Part shown: one piece after another, positions 16,986 to 27,867 of the stretch
How positions within the stretch are numbered: position 1 is the stretch's first letter
How the letters are laid out: the number at the start of each line of letters is the position of its first letter
Assembly: GCA_026417175.1 (NCBI GenBank)
Contig: JAOADT010000007.1
Span: forward strand, 1-64,000
Reading direction: 5' to 3'
Length of the DNA stretch: 64,000 bases
DNA from: Deltaproteobacteria bacterium
GTDB taxonomy: Bacteria; Desulfobacterota; Syntrophorhabdia; Syntrophorhabdales; JANXAF01
The notes under the pieces: generated by a model
What the model saw: the letters and a program-made list of their open reading frames with translations, nothing else
Databases searched by the model: none
What the model was told of the DNA's origin: nothing
Position numbers and translations under genes: made by a program

Positions 16986-19900
16986 GACTGGTAAAACTTG
17001 AGCTTTTAGGATTTAAGTCTTTCTGCGATAGGACTGTGTTTCACTTCAGTGAGGGAATAACATCCATAGTTGGGCCTAATGGATGCGGTAAAAGTAACAT
17101 AATAGATGCTATTGTTTGGGCACTGGGTGAGAGAGGAACAAAAGCCTTAAGAATAAAAGAGATGGAAGATGTCATATTCCACGGGAGTAACGGCAGAAAA
17201 GGCTTAAATATAGCGGAGGTTACCATATTTTTGGTAGATGACAAGAATGAATACTCAATTAGAAGAAGGCTTTTTAGAGATGGTACTAACGAATACTTTC
17301 TGAACGGAAAGTCTGTACGCCTGAAAGACATCCAGGATTTTTTTCTTGGTACAGGTATAGGACTTAATACATACGCCATAATAGAGCAGGGCCGTATAGA
17401 GAGCTTTGTCCAGATGAAACCCCAGGAGAGGAAGATTCTTATAGAAGAGGCCGGGGGAATTACTCGATTTAAAGAGAAAAAGGAAGATGCACTTATAAGA
17501 CTTGAGGAAGTAAGAACAAACCTCGAAAGGGTAGAAGATATTTACAAAGAGGTACAAGGTTCATACAAGAGAGCAGAAGTTGAGTGGGAAAGATGGAAAA
17601 AATATAAGGAACTCATGGAAAAAAAGCGTATTGTTGAAAGAAACATTCTTTTGGAAGGCTATTTAAGGATTAAAAAAAATTATCAGCGATTGAGCGAAAA
17701 AATGGAAAAAATAAAGGAGGAAATGGATAGAAAAAAAAGAGAAGAGCAGATGCTTGAGGAAAGATTGGCAATAAAAGGGGAAGAATTGTCTTTAAGCGAG
17801 AAGACGATAAATGATATGGAACTTGCACTTAGAACGAAAGAAAAAGACATGGAGGCCAATATCAGAGAGATTAACTATAGGAACAATGAAATCAATAAGT
17901 TATCAATTAGACTTAAGGAAGCAAATGATAAGTTGGAGAAAACAGTCGAAAAAATAAATTTATTGAAAAGTGAGCTACAAGAACTTTCGAGGGAACACTT
18001 GGAGCTTTCAGAAAGAGTTAAAAAAAGTTCAAGTGATCTTTATATTCTTAATGAAAAGGCAGTCACTTTAAGAAAAGAGTTAGATGAAATTGAAGTTCAA
18101 CTTGAAGATAGAAGGACTGAACTATTCGGAATTGTTAGTGAACTTACGGATGTGAATAACAAAATATCTGAGTATGAAAGAAAAAAGAAAGAAAGAGAGG
18201 AAAGGGAAAAAAGATTAAGGTTAGAGAAGGAACTGCAAGAGAAAAAGGTTTCATCGATCCGGGAAGAAATTTCGCGGTTTAAAGCTAGATTAGAGGACAC
18301 AAAAAAAGCCCTCTTGTCTCAAGAACAGAATTTAGAAAAAAAAGAAAAAGAACTATTGGAATTAAAAACCTTAATTGAGGATAAGGAAAAAAACATTTCC
18401 TTATTCCGTATGGAGATAAAGATCAAAGAAGACTATCTTAGGAGGCTTGGACACCTTCATGAGGTGAAAGATGAAGTTCATGGATTAAAGAGGTTGTTAG
18501 ATGTGATCCAAGTTAGTGAGGAAGATGGGAAGATATTGGAAAAATATTTTGCAAGAGAGTTAGAGTCCTTTGTTATAGATGAGGTTGATCCTCATCTAAT
18601 AGAGGAACATGCCAAGATGACAGGAAACTATATTTTCTTCACTGAAAATGGAATATTTAAGAAGATAAAAGAGGGTGTTACTGTCCAATTTAAAAGGGCC
18701 AAAAGTGTAAAAGAAGCGGTAGAAAAAGTGTTAGAAGGAGAGGAAGGTATATTCGTGGTGAATGATTTAATTATTGATTCAAGAGGTTTCGTATTCACAA
18801 AATCGTCGAAAGAGAATTTTGATCTGAAAGCAGAAAAGGAGAAGAGAAAAACAAAACAAGAATTGGAGGATTTGAGAGAGAAGTTGAGATTATTATCTAC
18901 TGAGAGGGAAAATCTTAATGCACTTTGGAAAAGGGTGGAAACAGAAAAAAAAGTTCTACAAGAGAAATCTGGGATTTTAAAACAGCAAGTGAAAGATACC
19001 GAAAGACTCATATTGGTTTCAGAAGCAAGGCTAAAAGAAGCGGAAGAAAGACTCAAAAAACTGAGTGAATTTCAAGACTTTCCAGATTTTTCTAATCTAG
19101 AGTCTCAAGTTTGCACTGAACTTTACGAAAAAAAGGAATCTCTTTTATCTAGAAAAAAAGAGTCGGAATCTGAAATAGAAAACCTTAAGTCTCTCATTTT
19201 TGAAAAAAGAAAATCTTTAGATGACATAATTGAATCGTTAAAAAACAAAGAGATAGAGAGGGAGAGGGAAAGAAGTGCCATATCAAAAATCGAGACAGAA
19301 AAACTAAATAAGATTAATTATTTAAAAGAACTCGAAGCTATAACGATTTCTCTTTCAAGCGAAATAAATGATTGTGAAAAGAGAATATTGGAAGAAACCG
19401 AGTCTCTTAAACAATTGGAGAAGGAGTACGAAAGTAAAAAGAAAGAAGTAGAACTTAAAGAAAAACAATTAGGGGAACTGAAACTCTATATGGGTACTCT
19501 CATAGAAGAGAAAGAAAAAATTTTGAATGAACTTAAGGAGAGGAGAAAAGAAGTTGAAAGGATAAAAGGGAAGTGGGACAGTTTAGAAAAAGAGTCTTTA
19601 CTTGTTTCAGAAAAATTAAATCAGATAGTGGAGGTACTTAATTCGACATACGAAATAGATCCGGAGAAATCCGAGGTGAAGGAACTCAAACAAGTATCTG
19701 AACTCGAGAACGAAAAGGCATCAATAGAAGAAGAAATTGCATCTTTGGGTGAGATAAATTTTAGAGCAGAGAAGGAATATCACGAATATAAGGAACGGTT
19801 AGAGTTTCTTGAGAGGCAAAAAGAAGACCTCAAGTCAGCGATGGAATCCTTAAAAAGAACTATACTAAAAATAGAAGCTGTGTCTAGAGATGTATTTTTT

Positions 19901-20332
19901 GAAACTTTAGATCGTGTGAACGACTACTACAAAAAGTTCATTAATAAACTGTTTCAAGGTGGTGAAGGCTATCTCAAGTATAACCCTGACACCGATGGAA
20001 TAGAAATGTTTGCCCAGCCCAGTGGGAAAAAAATTATAAGGATGGAGATGTTGTCAGGAGGGGAAAAGGCTCTTGCTTCTGTTGCTCTTCTTTTTGCTCT
20101 TATTGAGGCAAACCCACCCCCATTTTGCTTTATGGACGAAGTAGACGGTCCTCTGGATGATGCAAATCTTATGTATGTCCTCGAAACAATAAAAGATCTT
20201 AGTAAGAAAACGCAGGTTATCTTTATAACACACAATAGACTCACGATGGAGGTCTCAGGAACTATCTATGGAATAACCATGGAAGAAGATGGCGTTTCAA
20301 AAGTCGTCTCGGTACGGCTGGCAAGCTTTTAA
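16982..20332 (+). CDS. smc: Chromosome segregation protein SMC
   Basis: LLGFKSFCDRTVFHFSEGITSIVGPNGCGKSNIIDAIVWALGE; hinge flanked by coiled coils; LSGGEKALASVALLFALIEANPPPFCFMDEVDGPLDDAN. TTG start overlaps gltX stop. Confidence 0.98.
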   Translation: MRLVKLELLGFKSFCDRTVFHFSEGITSIVGPNGCGKSNIIDAIVWALGERGTKALRIKEMEDVIFHGSNGRKGLNIAEVTIFLVDDKNEYSIRRRLFRDGTNEYFLNGKSVRLKDIQDFFLGTGIGLNTYAIIEQGRIESFVQMKPQERKILIEEAGGITRFKEKKEDALIRLEEVRTNLERVEDIYKEVQGSYKRAEVEWERWKKYKELMEKKRIVERNILLEGYLRIKKNYQRLSEKMEKIKEEMDRKKREEQMLEERLAIKGEELSLSEKTINDMELALRTKEKDMEANIREINYRNNEINKLSIRLKEANDKLEKTVEKINLLKSELQELSREHLELSERVKKSSSDLYILNEKAVTLRKELDEIEVQLEDRRTELFGIVSELTDVNNKISEYERKKKEREEREKRLRLEKELQEKKVSSIREEISRFKARLEDTKKALLSQEQNLEKKEKELLELKTLIEDKEKNISLFRMEIKIKEDYLRRLGHLHEVKDEVHGLKRLLDVIQVSEEDGKILEKYFARELESFVIDEVDPHLIEEHAKMTGNYIFFTENGIFKKIKEGVTVQFKRAKSVKEAVEKVLEGEEGIFVVNDLIIDSRGFVFTKSSKENFDLKAEKEKRKTKQELEDLREKLRLLSTERENLNALWKRVETEKKVLQEKSGILKQQVKDTERLILVSEARLKEAEERLKKLSEFQDFPDFSNLESQVCTELYEKKESLLSRKKESESEIENLKSLIFEKRKSLDDIIESLKNKEIERERERSAISKIETEKLNKINYLKELEAITISLSSEINDCEKRILEETESLKQLEKEYESKKKEVELKEKQLGELKLYMGTLIEEKEKILNELKERRKEVERIKGKWDSLEKESLLVSEKLNQIVEVLNSTYEIDPEKSEVKELKQVSELENEKASIEEEIASLGEINFRAEKEYHEYKERLEFLERQKEDLKSAMESLKRTILKIEAVSRDVFFETLDRVNDYYKKFINKLFQGGEGYLKYNPDTDGIEMFAQPSGKKIIRMEMLSGGEKALASVALLFALIEANPPPFCFMDEVDGPLDDANLMYVLETIKDLSKKTQVIFITHNRLTMEVSGTIYGITMEEDGVSKVVSVRLASF

Positions 20333-20402
20333 TTAAATTAATGTGATTCTTTTTGAAAAAAAAATTTCCCTATGATATTAGATTGAAAAAAGGAGGGCTA
20401 TT

Positions 20403-21059
20403 ATGCTTGTCAAGGATGTAATGACAACGAACGTTATTACCGTACCGAGTTCAACTCCCCTTATTGATGCAGAAAGGATAATGCAGTTTCACAGAATAGA
20501 AAGGCTTCCCATTGTCGACAAGGGAAAACTTGTTGGAATAATTACTAAGAACGATGTACTTAAAGCTTCACCATCAGCCGCAACCTCTTTAAGCAGGTCT
20601 GAACTACTCTACCTCCTTGCTAAACTTACTGTTAAAGAGATAATGAAAAAAAATGTAGTTACTGTGACACCAGATATGCCTATAGAACAGGCAGTTGCAC
20701 TTGCACAAGCCAAAAGAGTTGGAGCGCTCGTTGTTGTGGAGAATGATAAGGTCGTAGGCATAGTTACTACAAATGACATATTCTACAAGGTAGTAAACCC
20801 TTTATTTGGGATAGGAGAGAAGGGGACAAGAATAATAATATTTGGCGGCGGAGAGCCTAAAAACATATGCCAGATTATGGATTTCGTTTGTAAGGAAAAT
20901 CTGCCTGTTAAAACCATATGGGCATTGAAATTACCGGATTCAGAAAGAACGGAGCTTGTCCTTCATTTAGACAGGGATGACGTAGCAGATATAGTCGAAA
21001 AAATAAAGAAATTGGGTTATGAGGTTGAAATCAGACCTCATGAACCAGAAATTGCTTGA
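20403..21059 (+). CDS. CBS-domain pair protein
   Basis: MLVKDVMTTNVITV...AERIMQFHRIERLPIVDKGKLVGIITKNDV and VKEIMKKNVVTVTPDMPIEQAVALAQAKRVGALVVVENDKVVGIVTTNDI. Confidence 0.92.
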   Translation: MLVKDVMTTNVITVPSSTPLIDAERIMQFHRIERLPIVDKGKLVGIITKNDVLKASPSAATSLSRSELLYLLAKLTVKEIMKKNVVTVTPDMPIEQAVALAQAKRVGALVVVENDKVVGIVTTNDIFYKVVNPLFGIGEKGTRIIIFGGGEPKNICQIMDFVCKENLPVKTIWALKLPDSERTELVLHLDRDDVADIVEKIKKLGYEVEIRPHEPEIA

Positions 21060-21133
21060 CAATTTGCTGGAAACTGAATTAAAGTAAAATATAGAATAGG
21101 ATTTAATTAAAAACGTAAAAAAAAGGGGGAGTT

Positions 21134-22324
21134 ATGAAAAAGATAGTAATTTTTCTCTGCATCACAATGTTTGCCGTAATATCTGTTTCTCATGCCCAGG
21201 TTAAGATTGGGGCCGTGATCAATCTTACGGGTCCTGCTTCTTCTTGGGGTATCTATCATGCAAAAGGCCACCAGGACTACATTAAATATGTAAATGAAGT
21301 AAAAGGCGGGATTAGCGGAAAAAAAGTCGAACTCACGGTAGTGGACCATGCGTACAAGATCCCTGAAGGACTAAAGCATGTAAAAAAGTTTTGTGAAGAA
21401 AAGGTAAGTATGTTGGCAACTTGGGACACCGGACTCGGGATTCAGGCAAAGCCCATAGTTCAAGAATATAAAATCCCAACCATCAATTACTCGACCGGTC
21501 AGGATATCTTAAAGCCGCCAATCGACTATATGTATTTGCCGTTTGGCACTTACATATTGGACTCGTACGCTGTTCTTGAGTACATAAAAGCTATCCATAA
21601 GGGAAAGGAGCCACCCAAAGTCGGACTTCTAACTTATAACAATCCTTATGGTAAAACTATCCATGAACCCAGTAAGGAATACGCGGCAAAGCATGGGATA
21701 AAAATTGTTGGTATTGAGGAATTTCCCCCAGCGACAGTTGATTTGTCAACTCAGCTTTTAAAACTAAAAGAGGCTGGGGCTGAATATATATTTATGCAGA
21801 TTTTGCCAGCTGGAATAATAACGGCTCTTAAGGCTGCAGATCAACTTAACTATAACGTTCCATTTTTTGGTACATGGACGTCTACGGATCCTGACTTTTT
21901 TAAGCTGGGGAAGGGTATCATAAGAGACAGATTATTTATGCAGTTCTGTGGAGCACTTCCCCAAGATGACACGCCAGGAATAAAATTGTACAATGAGCTT
22001 GTAAGAAGATACAAATCTGTTGCGGGATTTGACACATCATATTGGGAGGGAGTGATAATCGGGATGATCATGGAGCGTGCTTTGGAAAAGTCGCACAAAA
22101 TGTTCGGTAATTTTGATCCAATAAATGTTAACAAGGCTTTAGAAAGTTTCAAAAATGAAGACTTCGGAGGGCTTATACCGCCAGTAACTTATACTAAGGA
22201 CAACCATGAAGGATCATTCATGGCCCGTATAGTACAAATTCATGAAGACGCTACATATTCCCCCATGACAAACTTCTTTGTTCCCGGTAAAGGTCAGATC
22301 AAGGTATTGAGGGCCCCCAAATGA
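21134..22324 (+). CDS. Branched-chain amino acid-type ABC transporter substrate-binding protein
   Basis: Signal peptide; VKIGAVINLTGPASSWGIYHAKGHQDYIKYVNEVKGGISGKKVELTVVDHAY. Confidence 0.92.
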   Translation: MKKIVIFLCITMFAVISVSHAQVKIGAVINLTGPASSWGIYHAKGHQDYIKYVNEVKGGISGKKVELTVVDHAYKIPEGLKHVKKFCEEKVSMLATWDTGLGIQAKPIVQEYKIPTINYSTGQDILKPPIDYMYLPFGTYILDSYAVLEYIKAIHKGKEPPKVGLLTYNNPYGKTIHEPSKEYAAKHGIKIVGIEEFPPATVDLSTQLLKLKEAGAEYIFMQILPAGIITALKAADQLNYNVPFFGTWTSTDPDFFKLGKGIIRDRLFMQFCGALPQDDTPGIKLYNELVRRYKSVAGFDTSYWEGVIIGMIMERALEKSHKMFGNFDPINVNKALESFKNEDFGGLIPPVTYTKDNHEGSFMARIVQIHEDATYSPMTNFFVPGKGQIKVLRAPK

Positions 22325-23142
22325 GAGCCTTCAGGGGAGAGCCCTCAATATACAGTAACGCTCAGCCTGCCAAAAGACAGGCTGAGCTAAAAATAGAGAA
22401 CGTAACGCTAAGCTTCGGAGGGCTTATGGCCCTCCACGATGTAAATCTTGAAGTAAAAACGGGAGAATTTTTAAGCATTATAGGACCAAATGGAGCCGGT
22501 AAAACAAGCCTTTTAAATTGCATAACAGGTTTTTATCATCCCCAGAAAGGAAGAATTATCTTTAACGGTGAAGACATTACAGGACTTCCGCCTCATGAAG
22601 TAACTAAAAGAGGGATCGGGAGAACTTTCCAGAACATAGAACTTTTTCCGGGTATGACAGTTCTCGCAAATATTTTTCTAGCGCGTCATCTTTACTGTAA
22701 CTATAGTTTTGTAAAGGCCTCACTTTTTACTCGATCTGTTCAAGATGAAGAAGTGAATCACAGGAAGATAGTAGAAGAAATCATAGATTTTCTTGAAATG
22801 CAACCCATAAGAAAGAAACTTGTCGGTTCTTTGCCTTACGGACTTAGAAAAAGAGTGGAATTGGGGAGAGCTTTGGCGCTTGAACCTAAGTTGCTTATTC
22901 TAGATGAACCATTTGCTGGTATGACACTTGAGGAAAAAGAGGACATGGTCAGGTTCCTGCGGGAGATAAACACGAGGTGGAATCAAACGACAATTTTGGT
23001 AGAGCACGATATGGCTGTTGTCATGAGTATTTCAGAAAGGATAATAGTTCTTAATTTTGGTGAAAAGATAGCGGAAGGCCCTCCTAACGTAATAAAAAAT
23101 CATCCGGAAGTTATAAAGGCGTATCTCGGAGAAGAAGCCTAA
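22321..23142 (+). CDS. LivG-type ABC ATP-binding protein
   Basis: GPNGAGKTSLLNCITGFYHPQKGRIIFNGEDITGLPPHEVTKRGIGRTFQNIELFPGMTV. Confidence 0.94.
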   Translation: MRAFRGEPSIYSNAQPAKRQAELKIENVTLSFGGLMALHDVNLEVKTGEFLSIIGPNGAGKTSLLNCITGFYHPQKGRIIFNGEDITGLPPHEVTKRGIGRTFQNIELFPGMTVLANIFLARHLYCNYSFVKASLFTRSVQDEEVNHRKIVEEIIDFLEMQPIRKKLVGSLPYGLRKRVELGRALALEPKLLILDEPFAGMTLEEKEDMVRFLREINTRWNQTTILVEHDMAVVMSISERIIVLNFGEKIAEGPPNVIKNHPEVIKAYLGEEA

Positions 23143-23159
23143 AAAGGGGTGATAAAATT

Positions 23160-25091
23160 ATGAAGATGGATCGAGAGTATCTATCAGAGTTAAAAATGTA
23201 TACAATTCCACAGATACTATACAAACAAGCTGAACGTTTGAAAAATAAGGTCGCTTTAAGGAAAAAGTCTCTTGGTATTTGGGAGACTGTTACTTGGGGA
23301 GACTACTTAAAGTTCGTAAGAAATGTGGCCTTAGGGCTTATATCTCTTGGGATAAAGAGGGGAGATCATGTGGCTATTATAATGGACAACCAGCCGGAAT
23401 GGCTCTTTTGTGAACTTGGCGCCCAATCAATTGGTGCCATCACACTTAATCTATTTACGTCTTCCATTGCCAAAGAGTTTTCAGTTTTACTTAACAGGTT
23501 TGAGGCTAAAATTGTGGTTGCCCAGGATCAAGAGCAGGTGGATAAATTGCTAGAAATAAGGGATGAAATAAATAATGTGACAAAAGTCATATATGTGGAT
23601 CCTACAGGGATGAGTTTCTATAAGGATGACTGGTTAATCAGCTTTAAAGAGCTCCTTGAACTGGGTAAAAAATTGGATGAAAGGGAGCCTGATCTTTTTG
23701 AAAGAGAACTTTGGAAGGGGAAGAAAGAAGACATAAATCTTATGATGATGACATCGGGAACAACCGGGATTCCAAAGCTTGCCATGTTAAAACATGAAAA
23801 TTTTATTGATATGGCGCTTAAGTGGATAGAAACTGCTCCAATTGAAGTCGGAGATAACTGGATTTCAATCACACCTCCTGCATGGATAGTGGATCAGATG
23901 TGGGGTATTGGGGTGGCCATAATGTCTGGAATGGTTATGAATTTCCCGGAAACCCAGGAGACTCTAGCCGAAGACTACAGAGAAATTGGACCTTCTATCA
24001 CGATAACTTCTTCTAGGTTTTGGGAAGATCTTGCATCAAAAATAAGAGTTAAAATAGATGATAGCGGTTTTATAAAAAGAAAATTTTATGATTGGGGATT
24101 GAAAATCGGTGGGTTAGTAACTGATCTAGAGGCGAGAAAAAAACCCGTTCCTGTTCATCTTAAAATCCTAAAGGGGATTTTTAAATATCTTGTATACAGA
24201 CCGTTACTTGACAGGGTAGGCTGTTTACAGATTAAAGCTGCAATAACTGGCGGTCATCCGATAAGCCCTGACGTTATAAGATTTTTCAGGTCAGTAGGTT
24301 TAAATCTAAAGCATGCTTACGGACTAACAGAAGGTTGTGGAGTTTTTCAGGTCCAGCCAGATGATGAAGTAAAGCCGGAAACTGTTGGGAAACCATTGCC
24401 AAGAACAGAGATTAGGATTTCAGAAGAAAACGAGATTCTCGTAAAGTCACCTTCGCTTTTTGTGGGTTATTACAAAGATGAAGCAGAAACGAAGAAGGCA
24501 CTTGAAGATGGATATCTGCATACAGGTGATGCGGGCTACATAGATGAGGACGGACACTTAATCGTTATAGGTCGTAAAGAAGAAATAATGAGACTGAAAG
24601 GAGGGGAGGCTTTTTCCCCTGACTTTATAGAAACAAGGCTGAAATTTAGTCCTTACATAAAAGAAGCTGTGGTTTTTGGAGAGGGGAGAGAGTACGTTAC
24701 AGGTTTTATTTGTATAGATTTCGGAAACGTAGGTAGCTGGGCAGAAGCAAGAATGATTCCGTACACTACTTACACAGATCTATCTCAGCAGAAACCAGTT
24801 GAGGAGCTTATTCTTTCCGAAGTGAGAAGGATAAATCATGAACTTCCAAGACCCATGAGATTAAAAAGAATTCTCTTGCTTTATAAGATGCTCGATCCAG
24901 ACGACGAGGAACTCACTAGAACTGGAAAAGTGAGGAGAAAATTTGTTTACCAGCGTTATATAGATCTTGTAGAAGCTATGTACAGTGGGAAGGAGGAGAT
25001 TGAAGTTACCGGGAAGGTCCAATATAGAGATGGACACGTAGGAACGATAACCACAAAGGTAAGAATACTTAATGTGGAAAGTATACAATAG
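23160..25091 (+). CDS. AMP-dependent acyl-CoA synthetase (long-chain fatty acid-CoA ligase-like)
   Basis: LMMMTSGTTGIPKLAMLKHEN; GYLHTGDAGYIDEDGHLIVIGRKEEIMRLKGGEAFSPDFIE. Confidence 0.93.
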   Translation: MKMDREYLSELKMYTIPQILYKQAERLKNKVALRKKSLGIWETVTWGDYLKFVRNVALGLISLGIKRGDHVAIIMDNQPEWLFCELGAQSIGAITLNLFTSSIAKEFSVLLNRFEAKIVVAQDQEQVDKLLEIRDEINNVTKVIYVDPTGMSFYKDDWLISFKELLELGKKLDEREPDLFERELWKGKKEDINLMMMTSGTTGIPKLAMLKHENFIDMALKWIETAPIEVGDNWISITPPAWIVDQMWGIGVAIMSGMVMNFPETQETLAEDYREIGPSITITSSRFWEDLASKIRVKIDDSGFIKRKFYDWGLKIGGLVTDLEARKKPVPVHLKILKGIFKYLVYRPLLDRVGCLQIKAAITGGHPISPDVIRFFRSVGLNLKHAYGLTEGCGVFQVQPDDEVKPETVGKPLPRTEIRISEENEILVKSPSLFVGYYKDEAETKKALEDGYLHTGDAGYIDEDGHLIVIGRKEEIMRLKGGEAFSPDFIETRLKFSPYIKEAVVFGEGREYVTGFICIDFGNVGSWAEARMIPYTTYTDLSQQKPVEELILSEVRRINHELPRPMRLKRILLLYKMLDPDDEELTRTGKVRRKFVYQRYIDLVEAMYSGKEEIEVTGKVQYRDGHVGTITTKVRILNVESIQ

Positions 25092-25104
25092 TTGGGAGGG
25101 ATAA

Positions 25105-25983
25105 ATGGATTTCTTTTTAACCCTTTTAGTTCAAGGTTTATCTATTGGGTGCCTTTACGCAATAGCTGCACTTGGATTTGTGATGATTTTCAAGTCTTCA
25201 AGTGTCTTGAACTTCGCACACGGTGAACTCCTGGCAATTGGAGCGTATATATTTCTTGTGATATCCGTATGGCTCAAACTACCCATATATCTTGCTTTTA
25301 TAATAACCTTCGTTGGCAGTTTTTTGCTAGGTTTTGTCATAGAGAGACTTTTTCTAAGACCCATGATAGGTGAAGCATTAATTGAGGTAATAATGTTAAC
25401 AGTCGGACTAGCAGCCATGTTTAAGGGGCTGCTTCTTTTTATATTTTCAGGAAATACCTACGTTTATCCTAATTTTCTTCCAGCTGGTTTGGCGGTGAAG
25501 ATTGGGAGCGTCTCAATATCCCCGGTATATACAGCCACATTTTTAATAACAGTGCTATTTTTGATCATTTTTGGTCTTTTCTTCAAATATTCTTCTCAGG
25601 GCATATACATGAGGTCTGTTGCGGATAGCCAGACAGCGGCCCTTTCACTAGGAGTGAACGTTAGAAGGGTTTTTGCACTATCTTGGGCTATTGCCTCTCT
25701 TGTGTGCGCTATGAGCGGTATAGTTCTAGGAATTCTAAACGGCATAAATGTACACGATCTATCTAAAATGGGCTTAAAAGTTTTTCCTGTTGTGATTCTC
25801 GGAGGCTTGGAGAGCATTGGAGGGGCAATAATTGGTGGGCTCATAATAGGCGTGATAGAAACCCTTGTAAGTGGCTATTTTTCCACTTCCCTTCGTGATG
25901 TTGTGGCTTATGTGATTCTTGTTATTATACTCATGATCAAACCTTATGGTCTTTTCGGATTAGTTGAAATTGAGAGGGTTTAG
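25105..25983 (+). CDS. LivH-type ABC permease
   Basis: GLSIGCLYAIAALGFVMIFKSSSVLNFAHGELLAIGAY; VILGGLESIGGAIIGGLIIGVIE. Confidence 0.94.
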   Translation: MDFFLTLLVQGLSIGCLYAIAALGFVMIFKSSSVLNFAHGELLAIGAYIFLVISVWLKLPIYLAFIITFVGSFLLGFVIERLFLRPMIGEALIEVIMLTVGLAAMFKGLLLFIFSGNTYVYPNFLPAGLAVKIGSVSISPVYTATFLITVLFLIIFGLFFKYSSQGIYMRSVADSQTAALSLGVNVRRVFALSWAIASLVCAMSGIVLGILNGINVHDLSKMGLKVFPVVILGGLESIGGAIIGGLIIGVIETLVSGYFSTSLRDVVAYVILVIILMIKPYGLFGLVEIERV

Positions 25984-25985
25984 TT

Positions 25986-27053
25986 ATGAAGTTAAGACTT
26001 AGACCATGTGGTAACTTTAAAGAAAGATACATAGAAGAGCTGGCCATATTTGAAACTGACTTTGGTCGGCTTTGGACCCTAATAGGAATTGTGATACTCT
26101 TTTTTGTAATCCCCTTTTTGTTTGGCTCGTACGGGCTTTACGTTCTTAACCATATTGGCATTTATGCAATAGCGGCTGTTGGACTGAATATTCTTATAGG
26201 ATTTACGGGACAGATTTCCTTAGGACACGGAGCATTTTTCGGCGTAGGAGCCTACACCGCGGCAATATTAATGGCTAAATTGGGTGTACCCTTTATCCCA
26301 GCGGTCATATTGGGCGGAATAATGACCTCAATTATAGGACTGATATTTGGGATCCCTTCTTCAAGATTGAAGCATCTTTATTTAACAATTTCGACACTTG
26401 CAGGACAGTTTATTCTTGAATACATTTTCGTCCATTGGAAGTCACTCACAGGTGGTACAGAAGGTATAATCCTCCCTAAATCCACAATATTGGGTTACAC
26501 TTTAAAAGGAGACCGGACATTTTTTTACGTAATATTTATGTGCTTTGTGCTTTTTCTTTGGATAGCGAAAAATATAGTTAGGACGAGATTTGGGCGTGCC
26601 TTCATTGCTATAAGGGATAATGACCAGGCAGCTGAAGGGATGGGTATACCTGTATTTAGATACAAGCTTTTGTCTTTTGGAATAAGCTCATTTTACGCAG
26701 GATTTGCAGGAGCATTATGGGCGGCGTATACGGGAAGTATAACTCCCGAGCCTTTTACTTTTACCCTATCAATCGAGTTCATAGCCATGATAATAATTGG
26801 GGGACTTGGAAGCATAACTGGAAGTGTATTTGGAGCCACCTTCATAACTCTCATTAACGAGCTACTATCTCAGCTTGCTGCCTATCTTATGAATTTAAAG
26901 GGACTTGCTGGAGTTGCCATGACAATTGCTCCACTTAGAGAATTCTTTTTCGGGCTGATAATCGTTCTTTTTCTTATTTTTGAACCAAAAGGGATAGCTG
27001 AAGTCTGGAGAATTGTAAAAAGTAGTTTTAGACTTTGGCCATTTTCATATTAG
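25986..27053 (+). CDS. LivM-type ABC permease
   Basis: AIAAVGLNILIGFTGQISLGHGAFFGVGAYTAAIL; GGLGSITGSVFGATFITLINE. Confidence 0.94.
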   Translation: MKLRLRPCGNFKERYIEELAIFETDFGRLWTLIGIVILFFVIPFLFGSYGLYVLNHIGIYAIAAVGLNILIGFTGQISLGHGAFFGVGAYTAAILMAKLGVPFIPAVILGGIMTSIIGLIFGIPSSRLKHLYLTISTLAGQFILEYIFVHWKSLTGGTEGIILPKSTILGYTLKGDRTFFYVIFMCFVLFLWIAKNIVRTRFGRAFIAIRDNDQAAEGMGIPVFRYKLLSFGISSFYAGFAGALWAAYTGSITPEPFTFTLSIEFIAMIIIGGLGSITGSVFGATFITLINELLSQLAAYLMNLKGLAGVAMTIAPLREFFFGLIIVLFLIFEPKGIAEVWRIVKSSFRLWPFSY

Positions 27054-27063
27054 GGGGTTATGG

Positions 27064-27867
27064 ATGGAAAACAATATTGCACTTTTGATCAACAATATAA
27101 GTGTGGTCTATCATGATGTTATACAGGTATTAAAAGGCGTTTCACTAGAAGTGAAAAAGGGTGAGATTGTTTCACTTCTTGGAAGTAACGGAGCAGGGAA
27201 AACTACAACCTTAAGGGCCGTCTCAGGTCTTCTAAAACCTGAAAATGGAAGAGTTACAGAAGGGTCGATAATATTTGAGGGAAAACCAATACACAATCAG
27301 CCTCCGGAAGTTATAACTAGATTGGGAATAATTCAAGTTTTAGAAGGAAGAGTGCCTTTTAAATATTTAACTGTTGAGGAAAATCTGAGAGTTGGTACAG
27401 CCACAAGATGGGGGAAACCGTACAAAGAGGATCTGGAGCTTGTTTATTACTATTTTCCTAGACTTAAAGAGTTGCGAAATAGACTTGCGGGATACTGTAG
27501 TGGAGGAGAGCTTCAGATGCTCGTAATTGGAAGAGCGCTTATGGCACACCCCAAACTTTTGTTGTTAGATGAACCCTCTCTCGGACTGGCTCCATTTTTG
27601 GTAAAGGAAATTTTTGACATAGTGAAAAGGATAAATAAAGAGCAAGGGACTACAATCGTTCTTGTTGAGCAAAATGCCAATATGGCATTGAATATAGCCA
27701 CGTACGGATACGTTATGGAAAATGGAAAGATTGTGATGGAAGGTAAGGCCCAGGACTTAAAGGAAAATCCTGATGTCAAAGAATTTTACTTGGGAACAAC
27801 GGCAAAAGGACTGGTAAAGAGTTACAAGGACGTAAAGGCTTATAAAAGAAGGAAAAGATGGCTCTGA
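27064..27867 (+). CDS. LivF-type ABC ATP-binding protein
   Basis: LLGSNGAGKTTTLRAVSGLL; YCSGGELQMLVIGRALMAHPKLLLLDEPSLGLAP. Confidence 0.94.
   Translation: MENNIALLINNISVVYHDVIQVLKGVSLEVKKGEIVSLLGSNGAGKTTTLRAVSGLLKPENGRVTEGSIIFEGKPIHNQPPEVITRLGIIQVLEGRVPFKYLTVEENLRVGTATRWGKPYKEDLELVYYYFPRLKELRNRLAGYCSGGELQMLVIGRALMAHPKLLLLDEPSLGLAPFLVKEIFDIVKRINKEQGTTIVLVEQNANMALNIATYGYVMENGKIVMEGKAQDLKENPDVKEFYLGTTAKGLVKSYKDVKAYKRRKRWL

Noticed and set aside
17041-20244. Several minus-strand ORFs inside smc and others inside the liv genes
   Set aside because: Antisense shadows of confidently identified genes.
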